A stretch of 41,669 nucleotides of DNA from Actinomortierella ambigua (taxonomy: Eukaryota > Mortierellomycota > Mortierellomycetes > Mortierellales > Mortierellaceae). Positions 12,972-24,400 of the stretch are shown here, piece by piece (positions within the stretch are counted from its first letter, which is position 1; each line of letters opens with the position of its first letter). The notes under the pieces are model-generated. The model saw only the letters and a program-made list of their open reading frames with translations. It was not told where the DNA came from and did not search any database. The stretch spans positions 13,174-54,842 of the forward strand of contig JAAAJB010000195.1 of the NCBI GenBank assembly GCA_016098155.1, read 5' to 3'. Position numbers and translations under genes: made by a program.

Positions 12972-14008
12972 TTAGATCCTTGCGCGTGTGGGATTAGCGA
13001 GCTTCTTGCCCACAGTCGGCTGGTCCGCAGGTTGCGACCCGGTCTTCATCATACCCTCGATCATCTTCATTCCAAATGCCCGGTACTCCTCCCACTGACC
13101 CGGATACGCCTCCTGGTGACCCATGCGCCTGAAGAGCGCCTCGGGTGTGATCGTCTTGCCTCGACGGTCTTTGGCCACCATTCGAGCATACGCAAGACAG
13201 CACAGCCGCTCGGGTACGTCCGCCATCGAGTCATCTGCCGCAGGAGAAGCTGGTACTAGTACAGCGCCGTCTGATGGTCCAGAAAGATGCGCCTTTTCGT
13301 CGATCGGGTCAATGTCATCCTCGTCTTCCTCGTCTTCCTCCACCCCCTTCTCGCTCTTTGATGACATAGCTGTGGCTGTGGTGCTGGATCCAGGCACTGC
13401 CGCACCTTCAATTGCCTTGGCATGGCGAGCCGGTCGAACCTTGCGCTTGATGGAGAAGCGACTGGAGATCCAGATCCTAATGAAAGGATAAAAAAGAGAC
13501 AGACAGACAGACAGACAGGATAAGCTTAACATACTCTCTCTTTCAACACACTCCTCTCTTCTTGCTGACACGAATTTTGTCTCGGATTCCCAGACCCTAT
13601 TACGAGTACTTACCACTTGTCGTCCCAGGTAAAGATGCGCGAGGTAACGGTGTACTTGCTAAACTTGGGGACCTCGGCCTTGAAGAAGCAGACGGTCTGG
13701 GCGAGGCGCATGTCGAAAATGTGGCGCGTTCGCCATCCTGGGAACAGGCGGCAGAACAGCTCGATGCGCGAGTAGTCGAGCATCTTGTTGTACGAGCTAT
13801 TGCTCAGGTGGATGTTTAGATCCATGTCGTCGAACCACACGCGCGAGTGGTACTTGTGCGGCTCCAGGATCCCCGTCAAAGGCTCCTTGAGAAGGCCGTG
13901 GCGAACGAAATACCGGACCACCCGGAGGTTGTAGATGCCGGGCAAACTCTTAAAGTTGAGCAGGTAGAACGCGATCAGCGCACCCAGCGCCTTGTCCGAA
14001 ATCCCCAT
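12972..14008 (-). CDS. THEM6-like hotdog-fold acyl-thioesterase
   Basis: Two exons, 14008-13614 and 13476-12972, join as ..TWDDKW|IWISSRF.. over a 137-bp intron and give 299 residues. The N-terminus (GALIAFYLLNFKSLPGIYNL) is hydrophobic and may anchor the protein to a membrane. The motif VWFDDMDLNIHLSNSSYNK is the typical D-x-D-x-N-x-H-x-x-N-x-x-Y signature of the 4HBT_2/THEM6 group. It is followed by RLAQTVCFFKAEVP and KYTVTSRIFTWDDKW, the central strand of the hotdog sheet. A low-complexity acidic insert (EEDEEDEDDIDPIDE) splits the domain before a conserved-looking C-terminal part (RLCCLAYARMVAKDRRGKTI...PEALFRRMG). The role in acyl-CoA or phospholipid metabolism is inferred from the family, whose substrates are poorly known. 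The 137-bp intron contains a (GACA)n microsatellite at about 13498-13518. Confidence 0.82.
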
Positions 14009-15011
14009 TTTTTCTTTTTGTTTGATCAAGGGGGATCTGCGATTTTTTTTTTTTACAGTGAGAGAGAGAGAGAAAGGAGGGACGGGTGCGAAGAGGGTGG
14101 ACAATGGAGGTAGAGAATGTAGAGGATGGGAAGCAAGGAATGCAATGAGGTGGATGAAGGAAAAACGAACCCTCCAGTGTTTTTTTTTCTCCTTCCCCCC
14201 CTTTTCGGCTCCCCACCCCACCCCTCATTCCCCTGTCCAGTCCCTGGCCTGTCCTGGCCTGTTGGGCTGACAACCGAACTTTGGAGCTTCACCGGAAAGC
14301 ACGTGTGACCGAAACGCTATTTTGTATTATTATTCGGGTTGCACTGACGATCCTCGACCAACGAGAACGCGTCAACCTCGAAGATACCCAACTAGCCTGG
14401 GAGGCCCTGTGCTAGTGAGGAAATCACACCATGCCTCCTTTTGAGAGAGAGAGAGATGCAAGTCCCTAAAAACTTATCTGGCTTGGCTTCACGCGCCAAT
14501 TCGAGAAAGGTTTTTTTCTGGAAGGGGGTGGTGGTCGATGGATGACATGATGTTCAGTACGGCAGCATTGAAGACACAACCCTCGTCCCCCCTGTGATCA
14601 ACTTGATCAAATTTGGGTGCTGCGGGGGGAGTCTGTCTCACCGAGTCATGATTGGGCGCAATGTTAGCCAGACACCTCCATACACTCCCTGTCACAGTTT
14701 TACTGTTGTCGGGTTCTTCTTTTTTTTCGCTCAGCACACTGTACATTCTTTTAATTTCACTACTCAGGTCCCGAATGGTCGATATTGGCTATGAAGGTAT
14801 GGAGGGGTTGGGAGAAGGAGGAGGAGGGCAGGGAGGGAAAAAAAAAGAAAAAAAGTTTTTTTTTTGCCTCCTTCTTCCCTGTGTGAACGATCTCACGAGA
14901 CGAGACAGCGCAGGAAAGGAAAGGAAGGAGAAAAAAATGAAAAAGCGACAAGTGGGGGGTTGCGGAGTTGGTTGGTTTGAAATAAAAGTCGCAAACAAAA
15001 TAGCATCATCC
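14009..15011. other. Intergenic region upstream of the thioesterase and downstream of RAD23
   Basis: About 1 kb with no supportable gene. It holds a CACGTG E-box at 14300-14305, about 290 bp upstream of the thioesterase start, a GA-repeat at 14058-14074, and homopolymer tracts near 14843-14866. A minus-strand frame at 14489-14746 resembles nothing known. The E-box could bind a bHLH factor; this is only a motif match. Confidence 0.45.
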
Positions 15012-17039
15012 TCATTGAAAATCGCCACCTTCCTCATCGTCATGTCCGTGCTCAAAGAGATAGTTGGCAGCCATCTCCTCATCTCGATCACAGGCCAAGT
15101 ATGCCTCCAAGACAATCTGGCGGTCAAATCCAAGTGCCTCCAGCTAGAGATGACAGAAAAGAAAAACAAACAACGGTAGAGGAAAGAGGATTAGAACCCC
15201 ATCACTTTCGACCGACATAATACTAATCCAACAACCGACATTACATCATTACTATTCTCACTTACACGTTGAATAGCCTCTTGCTCGTCCTCGGTCACGT
15301 AGACTTGTGTTGGACCATCCTCCATGCCCTCGTGCAACAGGTCAAGGAAGGCCTGTTGGTTCTGGCTGATGAGCTGGAGCATCTGAGGATTGGACTGACC
15401 CAGTTGTGCAAGCAGAGGTTGAAGCAACGCTGGGTTCTGCTGCACCAAATCACGCAGTTGCTGGAACTGAGGCTCGTCACGCAAAAAGTCGAGACTGCCA
15501 GCCTGGGCGCCCTGTGTGCCTCGCTCTGCCTGCGCTGCGGCCTGGGCTGCTGCGGTAAACAGATTCTGGGGTGTCTGTTGCGGCTGCTGCTGCTGCTGCT
15601 GTCCCTGTGCTGCAGGTGCGGCGCCGGTGGTAGCAGCGGCGGTGGGAGCAGTGCTGGGTGTCGAAGCCGGTGCAGAGGCCGGTGCAGAGGTTGGTGCTGG
15701 TGCAGGGGTGGGATTGCTCTGTGCCACCAAGTGAGCAGGGATGCCCTAAAGAAAAAAGAAAAGAAGATATTCCCAGATAGGCAAGGGGTTAGTAAAGGAG
15801 AAGAGAATTAAGAAAGGGCCAAAAAACACCTTCACCTCAAAAACAACAACACTGGGATGAAACCCACTCTTCTTCTCAACTTACAGTCATCAAGTACTCC
15901 ACAGCACGGTCGGCATTGTTAAAGGCGGCGCGCATAGCACGCATGCACTCTTCCCTGGGGAAACCCATCTCCACCATACCCTGGATAGCAGTCTCGAAGC
16001 GAGAGCCGGTCACTACATGTCAGAAGGCGGAAAAATAACAAATGGTCAGTTGGAAAACCCGATAAACATATTATCCTACAAAGCGTCGCGTAGGCATGTC
16101 ATCGCCACTGGAACAAAAAATAACACAAAGGGAGAACCAAACGTACAAAGAGTGTCGTCGAGAGGGCCTGCAGGCTCAACAGTGGGAGCAGGAGTGGGGT
16201 TCAAGCCCATGACAGGTGCTGCAGGGGTAGTGGGTGGAACAACTGGCGACGATGCCTGGGCGGGGACAGGGGCGACAGGGGCGGGAGTAGGGGCAGGGGC
16301 AGGGGCAGGAGCAGGGGCAGATGCCGGTGTGGATGAGGTTTGAGCGGTAGGCTTGGGAGACGAGGCCGAAGCGGACGATGCAGCGGGCTGGATAAAGGCA
16401 GATATAAGAAAACCACGCGTGTTAGGTGCGGCGCGATGTGTAATATCGACGGGCAAGTATCATATATACAATACAGATAGATCCTGATCAGGGTAGGTAA
16501 ACAGACGTAGCGCATCAAACACACCTTGGTCACCATGACAACCAAAAAGTCCTTCTCCTGGATCTTGATGTCCGAGATGACCTGGTCATCCTGCAGAATC
16601 TTTCCTAATAAATTTGTCCAGAGCATAGCAGAGCGTTCAATGTTGTCTCGCGGGTTAGTTTGTACATTCGCCACGTCTATCCGTATTTGTCCATAGTGGA
16701 GCAGACACCCTCGGTTGACGCGAGGCGTGAGAGAAAGAGAAGGAGAAAGAGAACTTGCTCATACCAGAGAAAATCAGTTTTTGGGAGCTGACAGGGAATC
16801 CCTTCTGCTTCTCCAGCTCCTCCTTGATAGCGAGCACCTAGAGTCGAGCATGTGCAAAAAGGATATAAAAGGTCAGAGGGCGGTGTCAAAGCGCTTGATA
16901 TGCCTGTCCCCTGTCCCAGGGGTAGTCTGCTTGTGCGCCGCGCCCAAGTCGGGCACATGCTGGGTAGGCGTACCTTCAGGTTCTCATCCACCTCGACCTG
17001 GAACTGCTCCTTCTTTAATGTCTTGAGTGTAATCTTCAT
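15012..17039 (-). CDS. RAD23: RAD23, UV excision repair/proteasome shuttle protein
   Basis: Carries ubiquitylated proteins to the proteasome and, with Rad4/XPC, supports nucleotide excision repair. Seven exons: 17039-16974, 16837-16765, 16604-16525, 16387-16147, 16012-15885, 15745-15266 and 15143-15012. The product is 399 residues, almost exactly the yeast length (398). In order it has a ubiquitin-like domain (1-73, [17 protein letters not shown] ... [16 protein letters not shown]), an Ala/Pro-rich linker, UBA1 (about 154-196, [20 protein letters not shown]), a second Pro/Ala/Gln linker, the Rad4/XPC-binding domain (about 279-335, [20 protein letters not shown]...), and UBA2 (357-399, [20 protein letters not shown]). 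All expected domains are present. The gene is divergent from API5 across 290 bp. Confidence 0.98.
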
Positions 17040-17329
17040 GGCTGCGGTGAACTGTATGTTGCGTGTGTATGAAGAAGGGTGGAGTGGGTCAATTACTTGA
17101 ATTGTAAAAAAAAAAAGAAAAAAAAAAACCAGGTGACGTAGACGAATTGCTATAAGGGGTACGGACATTCAATAAGAGAGGGTGGTCGTGCCCTCCTCGA
17201 CCTAAAGTTCCTTATTGTTGTCTACATCTTTCTACTCTTCTTTCCTTGCGAACCTTCGCATCTTATTTCTTTTTTTTTCCTCAGCCCTTGTCCCAATCCC
17301 GTCCATCACATTCGTATCCTCTCGCCACC
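17040..17329. promoter_or_regulatory. Shared divergent promoter of RAD23 and API5
   Basis: Only 290 bases separate the two start codons. The region holds an A-tract on the RAD23 side, a T/C-rich leader on the API5 side, and a CRE/ATF-like TGACGTA at 17134-17140. No proteasome-associated control element (GGTGGCAAA) is visible. Co-regulation of the pair is possible but not shown. Confidence 0.55.
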
Positions 17330-20300
17330 ATGGCCGACATTGACGCTATTTACAACGCCTACAACACGATTCGCGACGCGGGCGAGAATGCTTCCCAGGT
17401 ACGCGCCCCCTCTTTGACCTTAACTGCTCAGCCATGAAAGCACCGAATGCCCTTGGCTTAACCCAGCTCTACCTTCATTGCTTGCTAACCTTGAATGAAC
17501 ACCCCACCGTTCTTTTATGCTGTAGCATTCAGACGCGTACAGCACAATTATCTCTGGCGCACAAGGAACGGATAATGCTAAACGTCTCGCTGCCCAGTAA
17601 GTGCCACCCCTTTCTCAGTCGTCTGCACCATGATCATTGGCCCGGGAGCCATAAAGTTCCACGCCTCACTTTTTGTCTTGTTGTAACTAACCAGTGTCCA
17701 ACTGTATGGTTGGACCTTATCCACGGATTGTTTATGCCATCCATATTAGATTCATCCCTGTGTTTTTCAAGCAGTTCCCTACCCTCCAGAACCGAGCCAT
17801 CGATGGACTTTTCGACCTCTGTGAGGATGAGTCTGCTGTGGTACGCTGTCCGAGCTCCTTAATTTGGTGGCGGATCATGTAGGAAAAAAAAAGTCTTTGG
17901 ATGCGACTGGAGACTAACGTCATCAACACTGTCACTACAACCCCTGAATAGATCCGCCAAGCAGCCATCAAGGCAATACCACAATTGGTGAAGGAGGAAC
18001 CACAATACATTATGAAACTTGTCGATGTGCTGGTCCAGCTTTTGCAACTCGGTAAATGGACAAGCAAGATCCACCAAAAACTACATACACAATCACGGAG
18101 ATAGCACGGAATACTGATCTCATCTTCTGATTGATCACATCACCTATAGACGACTCTGACCTGCCAGTGGTTCACGGAGCACTTCAAACACTCTTGCAGC
18201 AACGGCCAAGGGGTATGGTTACCAGGAAGTGAAACCATTGGAAATCAGTGGCATGATCGATCATAAGATGCAAACAACTGACCATGTCTCGCCTCCTGTA
18301 TTGCACCTTTGTTTTTTGTCTTTCTCGCTTTCAGATGTGATCACTGTGCTCTTCCGCCAGGGTATGGTCGGTGTTGACCTCAGGAAAAAGTCTATGGAGT
18401 ACATTGCCAACCTCGCAACAACGGCAAAGAGCACTCTATTCAAGGATCCTGAACTGGAGCAGTTTTTCGTGGATGAGATTGTTGGGGTAAGACCGCCGTG
18501 ACAAAAAAAAAAAAAAAAAAAAAAAAACGCTTCATCTCCTAAATCATACACTCCGAAATGGTCTTGTCGCTAAATCGCCATGTTGTACACTATGGAATGT
18601 GTTGTATAGGTCTTGAGCCGAGGAGTGTCAAACACGGAGCTGGAGGCATTAGCGAGAATCCTTATGCACACGAAGCCCTATGAGAATGGCAAGCTGAATC
18701 TCGACAGTCTACTGGCAGTCTATGTGAAGCATGTTTCATCCGAAAAACCCTACGACGTAAGCAGATGCGCAATCGTGTTTTTATGAGTCGTTGACAAACG
18801 ACGGACACGACTGCTGATTGACTGGATGATTGCCTGGATGATTGACTGGANNNNNNNNNNNNNNNNNNNNNNNNNNNNNNNNNNNNNNNNNNNNNNNNNN
18901 NNNNNNNNNNNNNNNNNNNNNNNNNNNNNNNNNNNNNNNNNNNNNNNNNATGATTGACTGATGATTGACTGATGATTGACTGATGATTGACTGATGATTG
19001 ACTGATGATTGACTGGATGGTTGACTGGTTGACTGGCTGACTGACCGACTGACCGACTGACCGACTGACCGACTGATCGACTGACCGACTGACCTACTGA
19101 TTGAACAACTGACTGACCGACTGATTGACAATCTCAAGTCCACTAACTCATACCACGCAATTGGATTTTCAACCCACCCCCCTTTCCACAAACACGCACA
19201 CACCACTTCCTTTTATCCAATAGGCGGCGGATCCAGAGTCTGTCAAGCGAGTTCTTGTTGCTGGCAAATTGTCCATGCCGCTCTTCAAGAGGACCATTTC
19301 TGCAGACCCGTTTCTGGAATTAATGTCGAATTGTGTACTAGAGTCCAAAGCCTATGCGGCGCTGAACGACAAGCAAAGGCTGTCGGTGCTCAAGCTGTAC
19401 GCAGACTCGATCTCGAACGGACACCCTACGACATCATCATGGAAGCAGGCAGTCTCTCGCATGAGCGACATTCTGCTTCTCGACGTACCCGCCTTTGGTA
19501 GCAGCAAACAAGAGCCCATTGATTTTCGGAGAGCAGAATGTGCTTCATTGACTTTGTACTATGCCGCTGTCAAGGTAAGCATGGCACGCTGTAGTCGTGA
19601 CAATTCTTAGATCCGTCGTCCACTGGCGGGCTTTGTTACACAATTTCGCTAACTAAAATGTGTCTCACCTTTCTTTTTTTTAGGACCCGGACATGGCTGC
19701 AAGTGACGAGTTGACATCAAGGTATGTTATGCTGTCATCATTTAGGCGACGACTTCTCACTTTTTAATATGTATTGTGAAAAAAAAAGTGTAATTACAGT
19801 GGGCTCCAAGACTCCAAGAGAAAAATGCCACTAAAAAACTTTCAGTGTCCTAATCATGTGTTAAAACAACCTGTTCATAAATGTACAACTAGGTTTAAGG
19901 CCCTGTATGCTGCAACGCAAGAACGGACATCGACTCTCAAGACAGAGTTGGCGGCACTGACGTTGAAGGAGAAGGCTGGCTCACCCTCGGAGCAAGTCAA
20001 GGCTATGACCCGGACCATGCTGGCGCTGAACAATACGCACGCGGTTATGCGAGAGTTTCTCAAGCCGCGCAACTCGCGCAATGCCAGATTGACACTACAC
20101 CCATCATGGCAACCTCTCCCGGAACCCGTCAAAGCAGCTCCTAAGACACCGACATCGGCATCAGCAGCATTGACAGGCAAGGCAGTGGCAGGCAAGGCAG
20201 TTGCAGGCAAGAATGCAGCAGGCACCAAGCCAGGCAAGGATCCCAAGGCTGGCGCCAAGAACCAGGCCAAGGCCGCCAACAAGCCACAAGCCACGTCACA

Positions 20301-20763
20301 GCAACTACAGCAGCAACAGCAACAACCACAGCAATCACAACAACCACAACCACAACAACAACCACAGCAACAACAACAGCCTTCTCAACAGCAACAAGGG
20401 TCGGGTAAACGGAAACAAGAGCAGGATGCAGCGGTGGGTGGCGGAGGCAAAGCGAAACGGACAAAGATCCTGAAGCGTCATGGCTCTGGCACGGGGGGAG
20501 GATCGCCCAAAGGCGGCAGTGGCGGCAGTGGTGGTGGCGGTGGTGGGCACAGTCCATCGCACCATCAACACCAACACGCACAAATGCCAGGCATCCAGAC
20601 ACTGCACAGCCAATCAAGTATGCATACCAGCAGCGGGGGTGGTGGCAGCAAGCAGAGTCATGGAACCAACGGACGCGTGGTACTGCCCAGCGTCTTTGAC
20701 ACTGGCAGTAAGAAACGGCGAGACCAGCGGGACAAGGGCCGAATTACGTTCCTCCAACGATAA
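17330..20763 (+). CDS. API5: API5 (apoptosis inhibitor 5/AAC-11) homologue
   Basis: Helical-repeat (HEAT/ARM) nuclear scaffold. Animal API5 suppresses apoptosis and interacts with Acinus; its role in fungi is not defined. Ten exons: 17330-17398, 17526-17596, 17750-17840, 17952-18051, 18150-18212, 18335-18486, 18610-18756, 19224-19574, 19684-19721 and 19893-20763. The product is 650 residues against 524 in human. Conserved features are DAYNTI-like first helices, AKRLAAQFIPVFFKQFPTL, LFDLCEDESAVIRQAAIKAI, TDDSDLP-type turns and the final RLTLHPSWQPLPEP (about 426-439), which ends the conserved core. The tail (about 440-650) is an extra Ala/Gln/Gly-rich region with basic nuclear-localisation-like clusters (GKAKRTKILKRH, GSKKRRDQRDKGR). 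The start has a strong context (GCCACCATGG). A candidate poly(A) signal AATAAA lies 10 bases after the stop (20773-20778). Confidence 0.93.
18808..19130. repeat. Composite minisatellite with assembly gap inside an API5 intron
   Basis: The 467-bp intron 18757-19223 is filled by units of 12 bp (ATGATTGACTGG), then 11 bp (ATGATTGACTG), then 8 bp (CTGACCGA). Bases 18851-18949 are 99 Ns, so the true repeat length is unknown. The flanking coding exons join in frame, so the gap does not touch the protein. Confidence 0.9.
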
Positions 20764-21448
20764 GCAGACAAAAATAAACGCAAGCCCTTTATTTTTTTTT
20801 CCTTGTTTTTTTTTCTTGAGGCAAGTTTTCTAGGGGATGGTGGCAGGTCATTGGGTGAGATGGGGGGCAATGTAGCAGCAGTGGTATGCAGCGGTTTGGG
20901 GCAGTGAAGTGAGGAGAGTGGGGCAGGGGGGGATGGTGAGGATGGTGAGGATGGGATAGTTGAAGGAGGGAGGAAATGTGGTGGGTGTGAGTGTGCTGTG
21001 GCTTTGGCTCATAATTCTACTCATTTTACTCTCTCATTCTCAGTCTCTCTCCAAAAAAGCCAGCGGTCCCTGACAGGACACCTCTTTTTTTCTTGTTCGT
21101 CTTGTTCTTCCTCCTCTTTTTTTCTTCTTCTTCTTCTTTTTCTTCTTTTCCTTCATTCAACACTCTGAACATTCATCCATTCTCACTCTCAGTCTTGATT
21201 CTCTGTCTCTCGCTGTCTCTCTGCCCGCGCTTGTCTGCCTACTTTTTCTGCCTCTGCCCTCAACTTCCACCTGCCTGCCTTCCAGCTGACCTTGCCCTTC
21301 AGCCCTATTCTTTATATACATACACTTGCTGTTGCATTGCATTGCCTGCTCGCCCCACTACTACTTTACAACTACTACCCCGTTGCCTTTAGTCGCCCTG
21401 GCTTCCCACTCCAACCCTCTGGGCCACCCCCGCCTCGCCCCAACCCCC
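20764..21448. promoter_or_regulatory. Region between API5 and the MAPKK, with probable TATA box
   Basis: It starts with the API5 3' UTR (G/T-rich, GGATGGTGA repeats at about 20930-20955). It then becomes a long pyrimidine-rich promoter and leader of the MAPKK gene. TTATATA at 21312-21318 lies about 130 bp before the MAPKK start and is a reasonable TATA box. No other gene was seen. Confidence 0.5.
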
Positions 21449-24400
21449 ATGAATCCCAACATACCCCGCGGCAACACCATGGGTGGCCGCCGTGCCGCCC
21501 CCCCAAGAATGACCCTCTCCCAAATGTCTGGTGGCTCGCCCATGGCCCAGCCCGAGACACCCTTTGCCAACTTTTCGCGATTCGTGTAAGTCGCGGGGAA
21601 GGACGACTTTCTCATACCGTCTTCTTCTTCTTGTTGGAACAGCAATGGTCCCTTTTTTTTTATAAAAAAAAGGAAAACCTAGAGCTAAGCTGGATCTCAT
21701 GAATGATCCTACTCTAACCTAGAAAGAAAAAAACAGGGTACATGTTCACATGTGCCCTGTTGGTCCAGGCACACCTTTTCATGCATTGTAACTGATCTCC
21801 TTCTTGTTCTTTTTCTCCTCCTTCTTCTCCCCTTCTTCTCCTCCTTCTTCTCCTCCTTGTAAACTACCACGCATTCGACACACTTGCCTGGACAACACTG
21901 GCTCATTTATTTCGTGTGATTCAACCAATCCACGTCTGTTTGTCATTGTTTTTCATTACATGCTTGGTCTCTTGTCTTCTTCTTCTTTGTTTCCTTTTTT
22001 ACTTGTTATTAGGGATCCTTCGGGCAAGCTCAACTTTAACGGCAAGGCTATTCTGCATTCGGACGGCGTCGACTTTAGCAATGGCAACTCATTCAAGATC
22101 AACATGGACGAGCTGCAGTTGCTGGAGGAGCTTGGCAAAGGCCAGTATGGCACAGTGCAGAAGGTCTTCCACAAGCCCACCAATGTCACCATGGCCATGA
22201 AGGTGAGCTGGTTTTGTCTATTTGTCTATTTGTCTTTATTTTTCAGGCGGCGTAACGGATCCACAGCCATTGTGCTCATTTCAGAGAACACGTACACGCA
22301 CATATTCACACACACACACACACACACACACATTGGCATTCATCTTGAGTGTTGTTGTTGTTCTGGTGGTGGTGGTGGTGGTAATTGTACCGTCATCGAT
22401 CTACTTTACATCTTGACGGTGTAAAAGGGGGGAAGGCGGTTGGGGGGGGGGGGAGGGAGATGTTGGATGGTGTGGTGCTAACCGAGCTGATGATTTTTTT
22501 TTTGTGGTATTGTGGCGGTCCCTTTTTGCCTTTGTCTTTTCTACTCTTCTCGGTACTCGCGGTGTGAAAATAGCCCAACTATAATCGATTGGTCCAGGTC
22601 GACAACGATAACCTGTTCGGGTATGCGAGTCGTGCTGTTTCAGGGCCGAAGAGAGAGAGAAAGAGTGGACGTGGATGGACTACTGGATTGAGGTGCAAAA
22701 GGGAAGAGGGGGGTGAGCAGCGGACGCGTCTACCCCGCAACTTCCTCCGTCTATCCTCCCAGCTGCATGTCATGTCATGTCTTTTTGGGTAAAAAGAGAC
22801 AAAGAAAAGGGAAAGGGGGGAGGGATCTCTCTCACTCTCACTCTCTCCCTGTTCACCTATTTTTTCTTTTTCTTTTTTCCTCCCCCCTTTCAACCCCCTC
22901 TCTTGTTGCCCTCTCCTTGTGGGCAGCGCAGGTTTGGGCTGCAGGGCGTGTGGATCGATAATGTGTGTGTGTGTGTGTGTTTTTTTTTTCTTTTTCAATC
23001 TGTGGAGTAGACTGGACATTGAGGGAGGATGGAGGAGGGGGGGTAGAGAGGCAAAGGAGGTTGTTTGCTTCGACTTGACTGAGCCGGGCGAGGGATCGGC
23101 ATTGTTCGACTCTTTGTCTGTCTGTCTGTCGTTTGTCTGGTGTTTCCTTTCTCTTCCCTTCTCCAATTGGTCTTTCTTTTTTCCCTTTTTCTTTCCTCAT
23201 TCTGACAGATTCCTCCTTTTGCCGCGTTACACATACGCAACCCTCTTTTCTTTCTCTCTTCCTTCTTTTCTCGTGAAATGATGACTGTTTGCATTCTGTC
23301 TCCCTTTTTGCCCTTTTGTTCCGCGTGGGCATTAGAGTTGGCTTGCATGGATGGATCTGTGACAGGATGACTGGATCATGACACCTCTTCTTCCTCCTCC
23401 TGTCTTTGTCACCTTTTCCTTCCTTCGCTCTTTCTCTCAATATCTTCCCTCCCCCCCCTCATATTTTTTTTCTTTTCGTTCACGCAAACACGCAAAAAGT
23501 GTGCGAGGGGGCATATATATTCCTTCCCAGATGAGATGGACAAAGCAGAACCTATGTATCCCTTCTCTTTTCTTCTTCTTTTGCTGCCTTTTTCTTTCTT
23601 TGCCATCCAATCATTTCATGATTTTTTGGAAAGGGAAAAAAAAAACAAAAAACTAACTGCGTAACCAAAATTTCCCTCTCCTCCTTCCTCTCCTTCTTTT
23701 CTACCCCCCCCCCTCTCCTCCTCCCCCGCGTAATGGATTATCTTCTCTCCCATCGCCACATTCCAATAGGAAACCCGGCTGGAGTTGGATCAGAGCAAGC
23801 TCAACTCAATCTTGATGGAACTGGATGTGCTGCACAAGTCCGCCAGTCCCTACATTGTCGAGTTTTATGGCGCATTCTTCATCGAGACATGTGTCTACTA
23901 CTGCATGGAGTACATGGATGCCGGATCATTGGATAAGCTGTATCAGATTGGCGTACCCGAGGACATTCTTGCTGGTATTACAGGTTCCGTAAGTCTAAAG
24001 GGGGGGGAAAAACATATATGAGGGAAGGAGAAGAGTACCCCCCTCTCTCTATTCTTTTGTATTGTTATACCTGTTGGCCTGTTGAGTTTTGCTCACAAAT
24101 CAAAATCAAAATGAAAAAAAAAACTTTTTTTTTACTAAAAACTTTGGGGTGTAACTCTTTTTTTTTTCCGATCTTTAGATGGTGAAGGGCCTCAAGTTCT
24201 TGAAGGACGAGCTGTCCATTATTCACCGAGGTAAGGAGAATGTCCCTGTCTCACTCTTTTTTGCTATTAGAAGTCTTCAGGTCTCGGAATATGGAAGGAT
24301 CCATTTCTCATGCCCTTTCTTCTTTCTCCCCTTTGTCTTTTTACAGATGTCAAGCCAACCAATGTTCTGGTCAACTCTAAAGGCCAGGTGAAGCTCTGTG

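Noticed and set aside
14489..14746. 85-aa minus-strand frame upstream of the thioesterase
   Set aside because: Short, no recognisable motif, and no splice partners found.
18781..19206. Ser/Gln-rich repeat protein on the minus strand across the N gap
   Set aside because: It is a translation of the minisatellite plus Ns, inside an API5 intron.
22579..23440. Long minus-strand frames rich in Lys/Arg/Glu inside the MAPKK intron
   Set aside because: They are translations of purine tracts opposite T/C-rich intron sequence. There is no conserved domain and the composition is biased.
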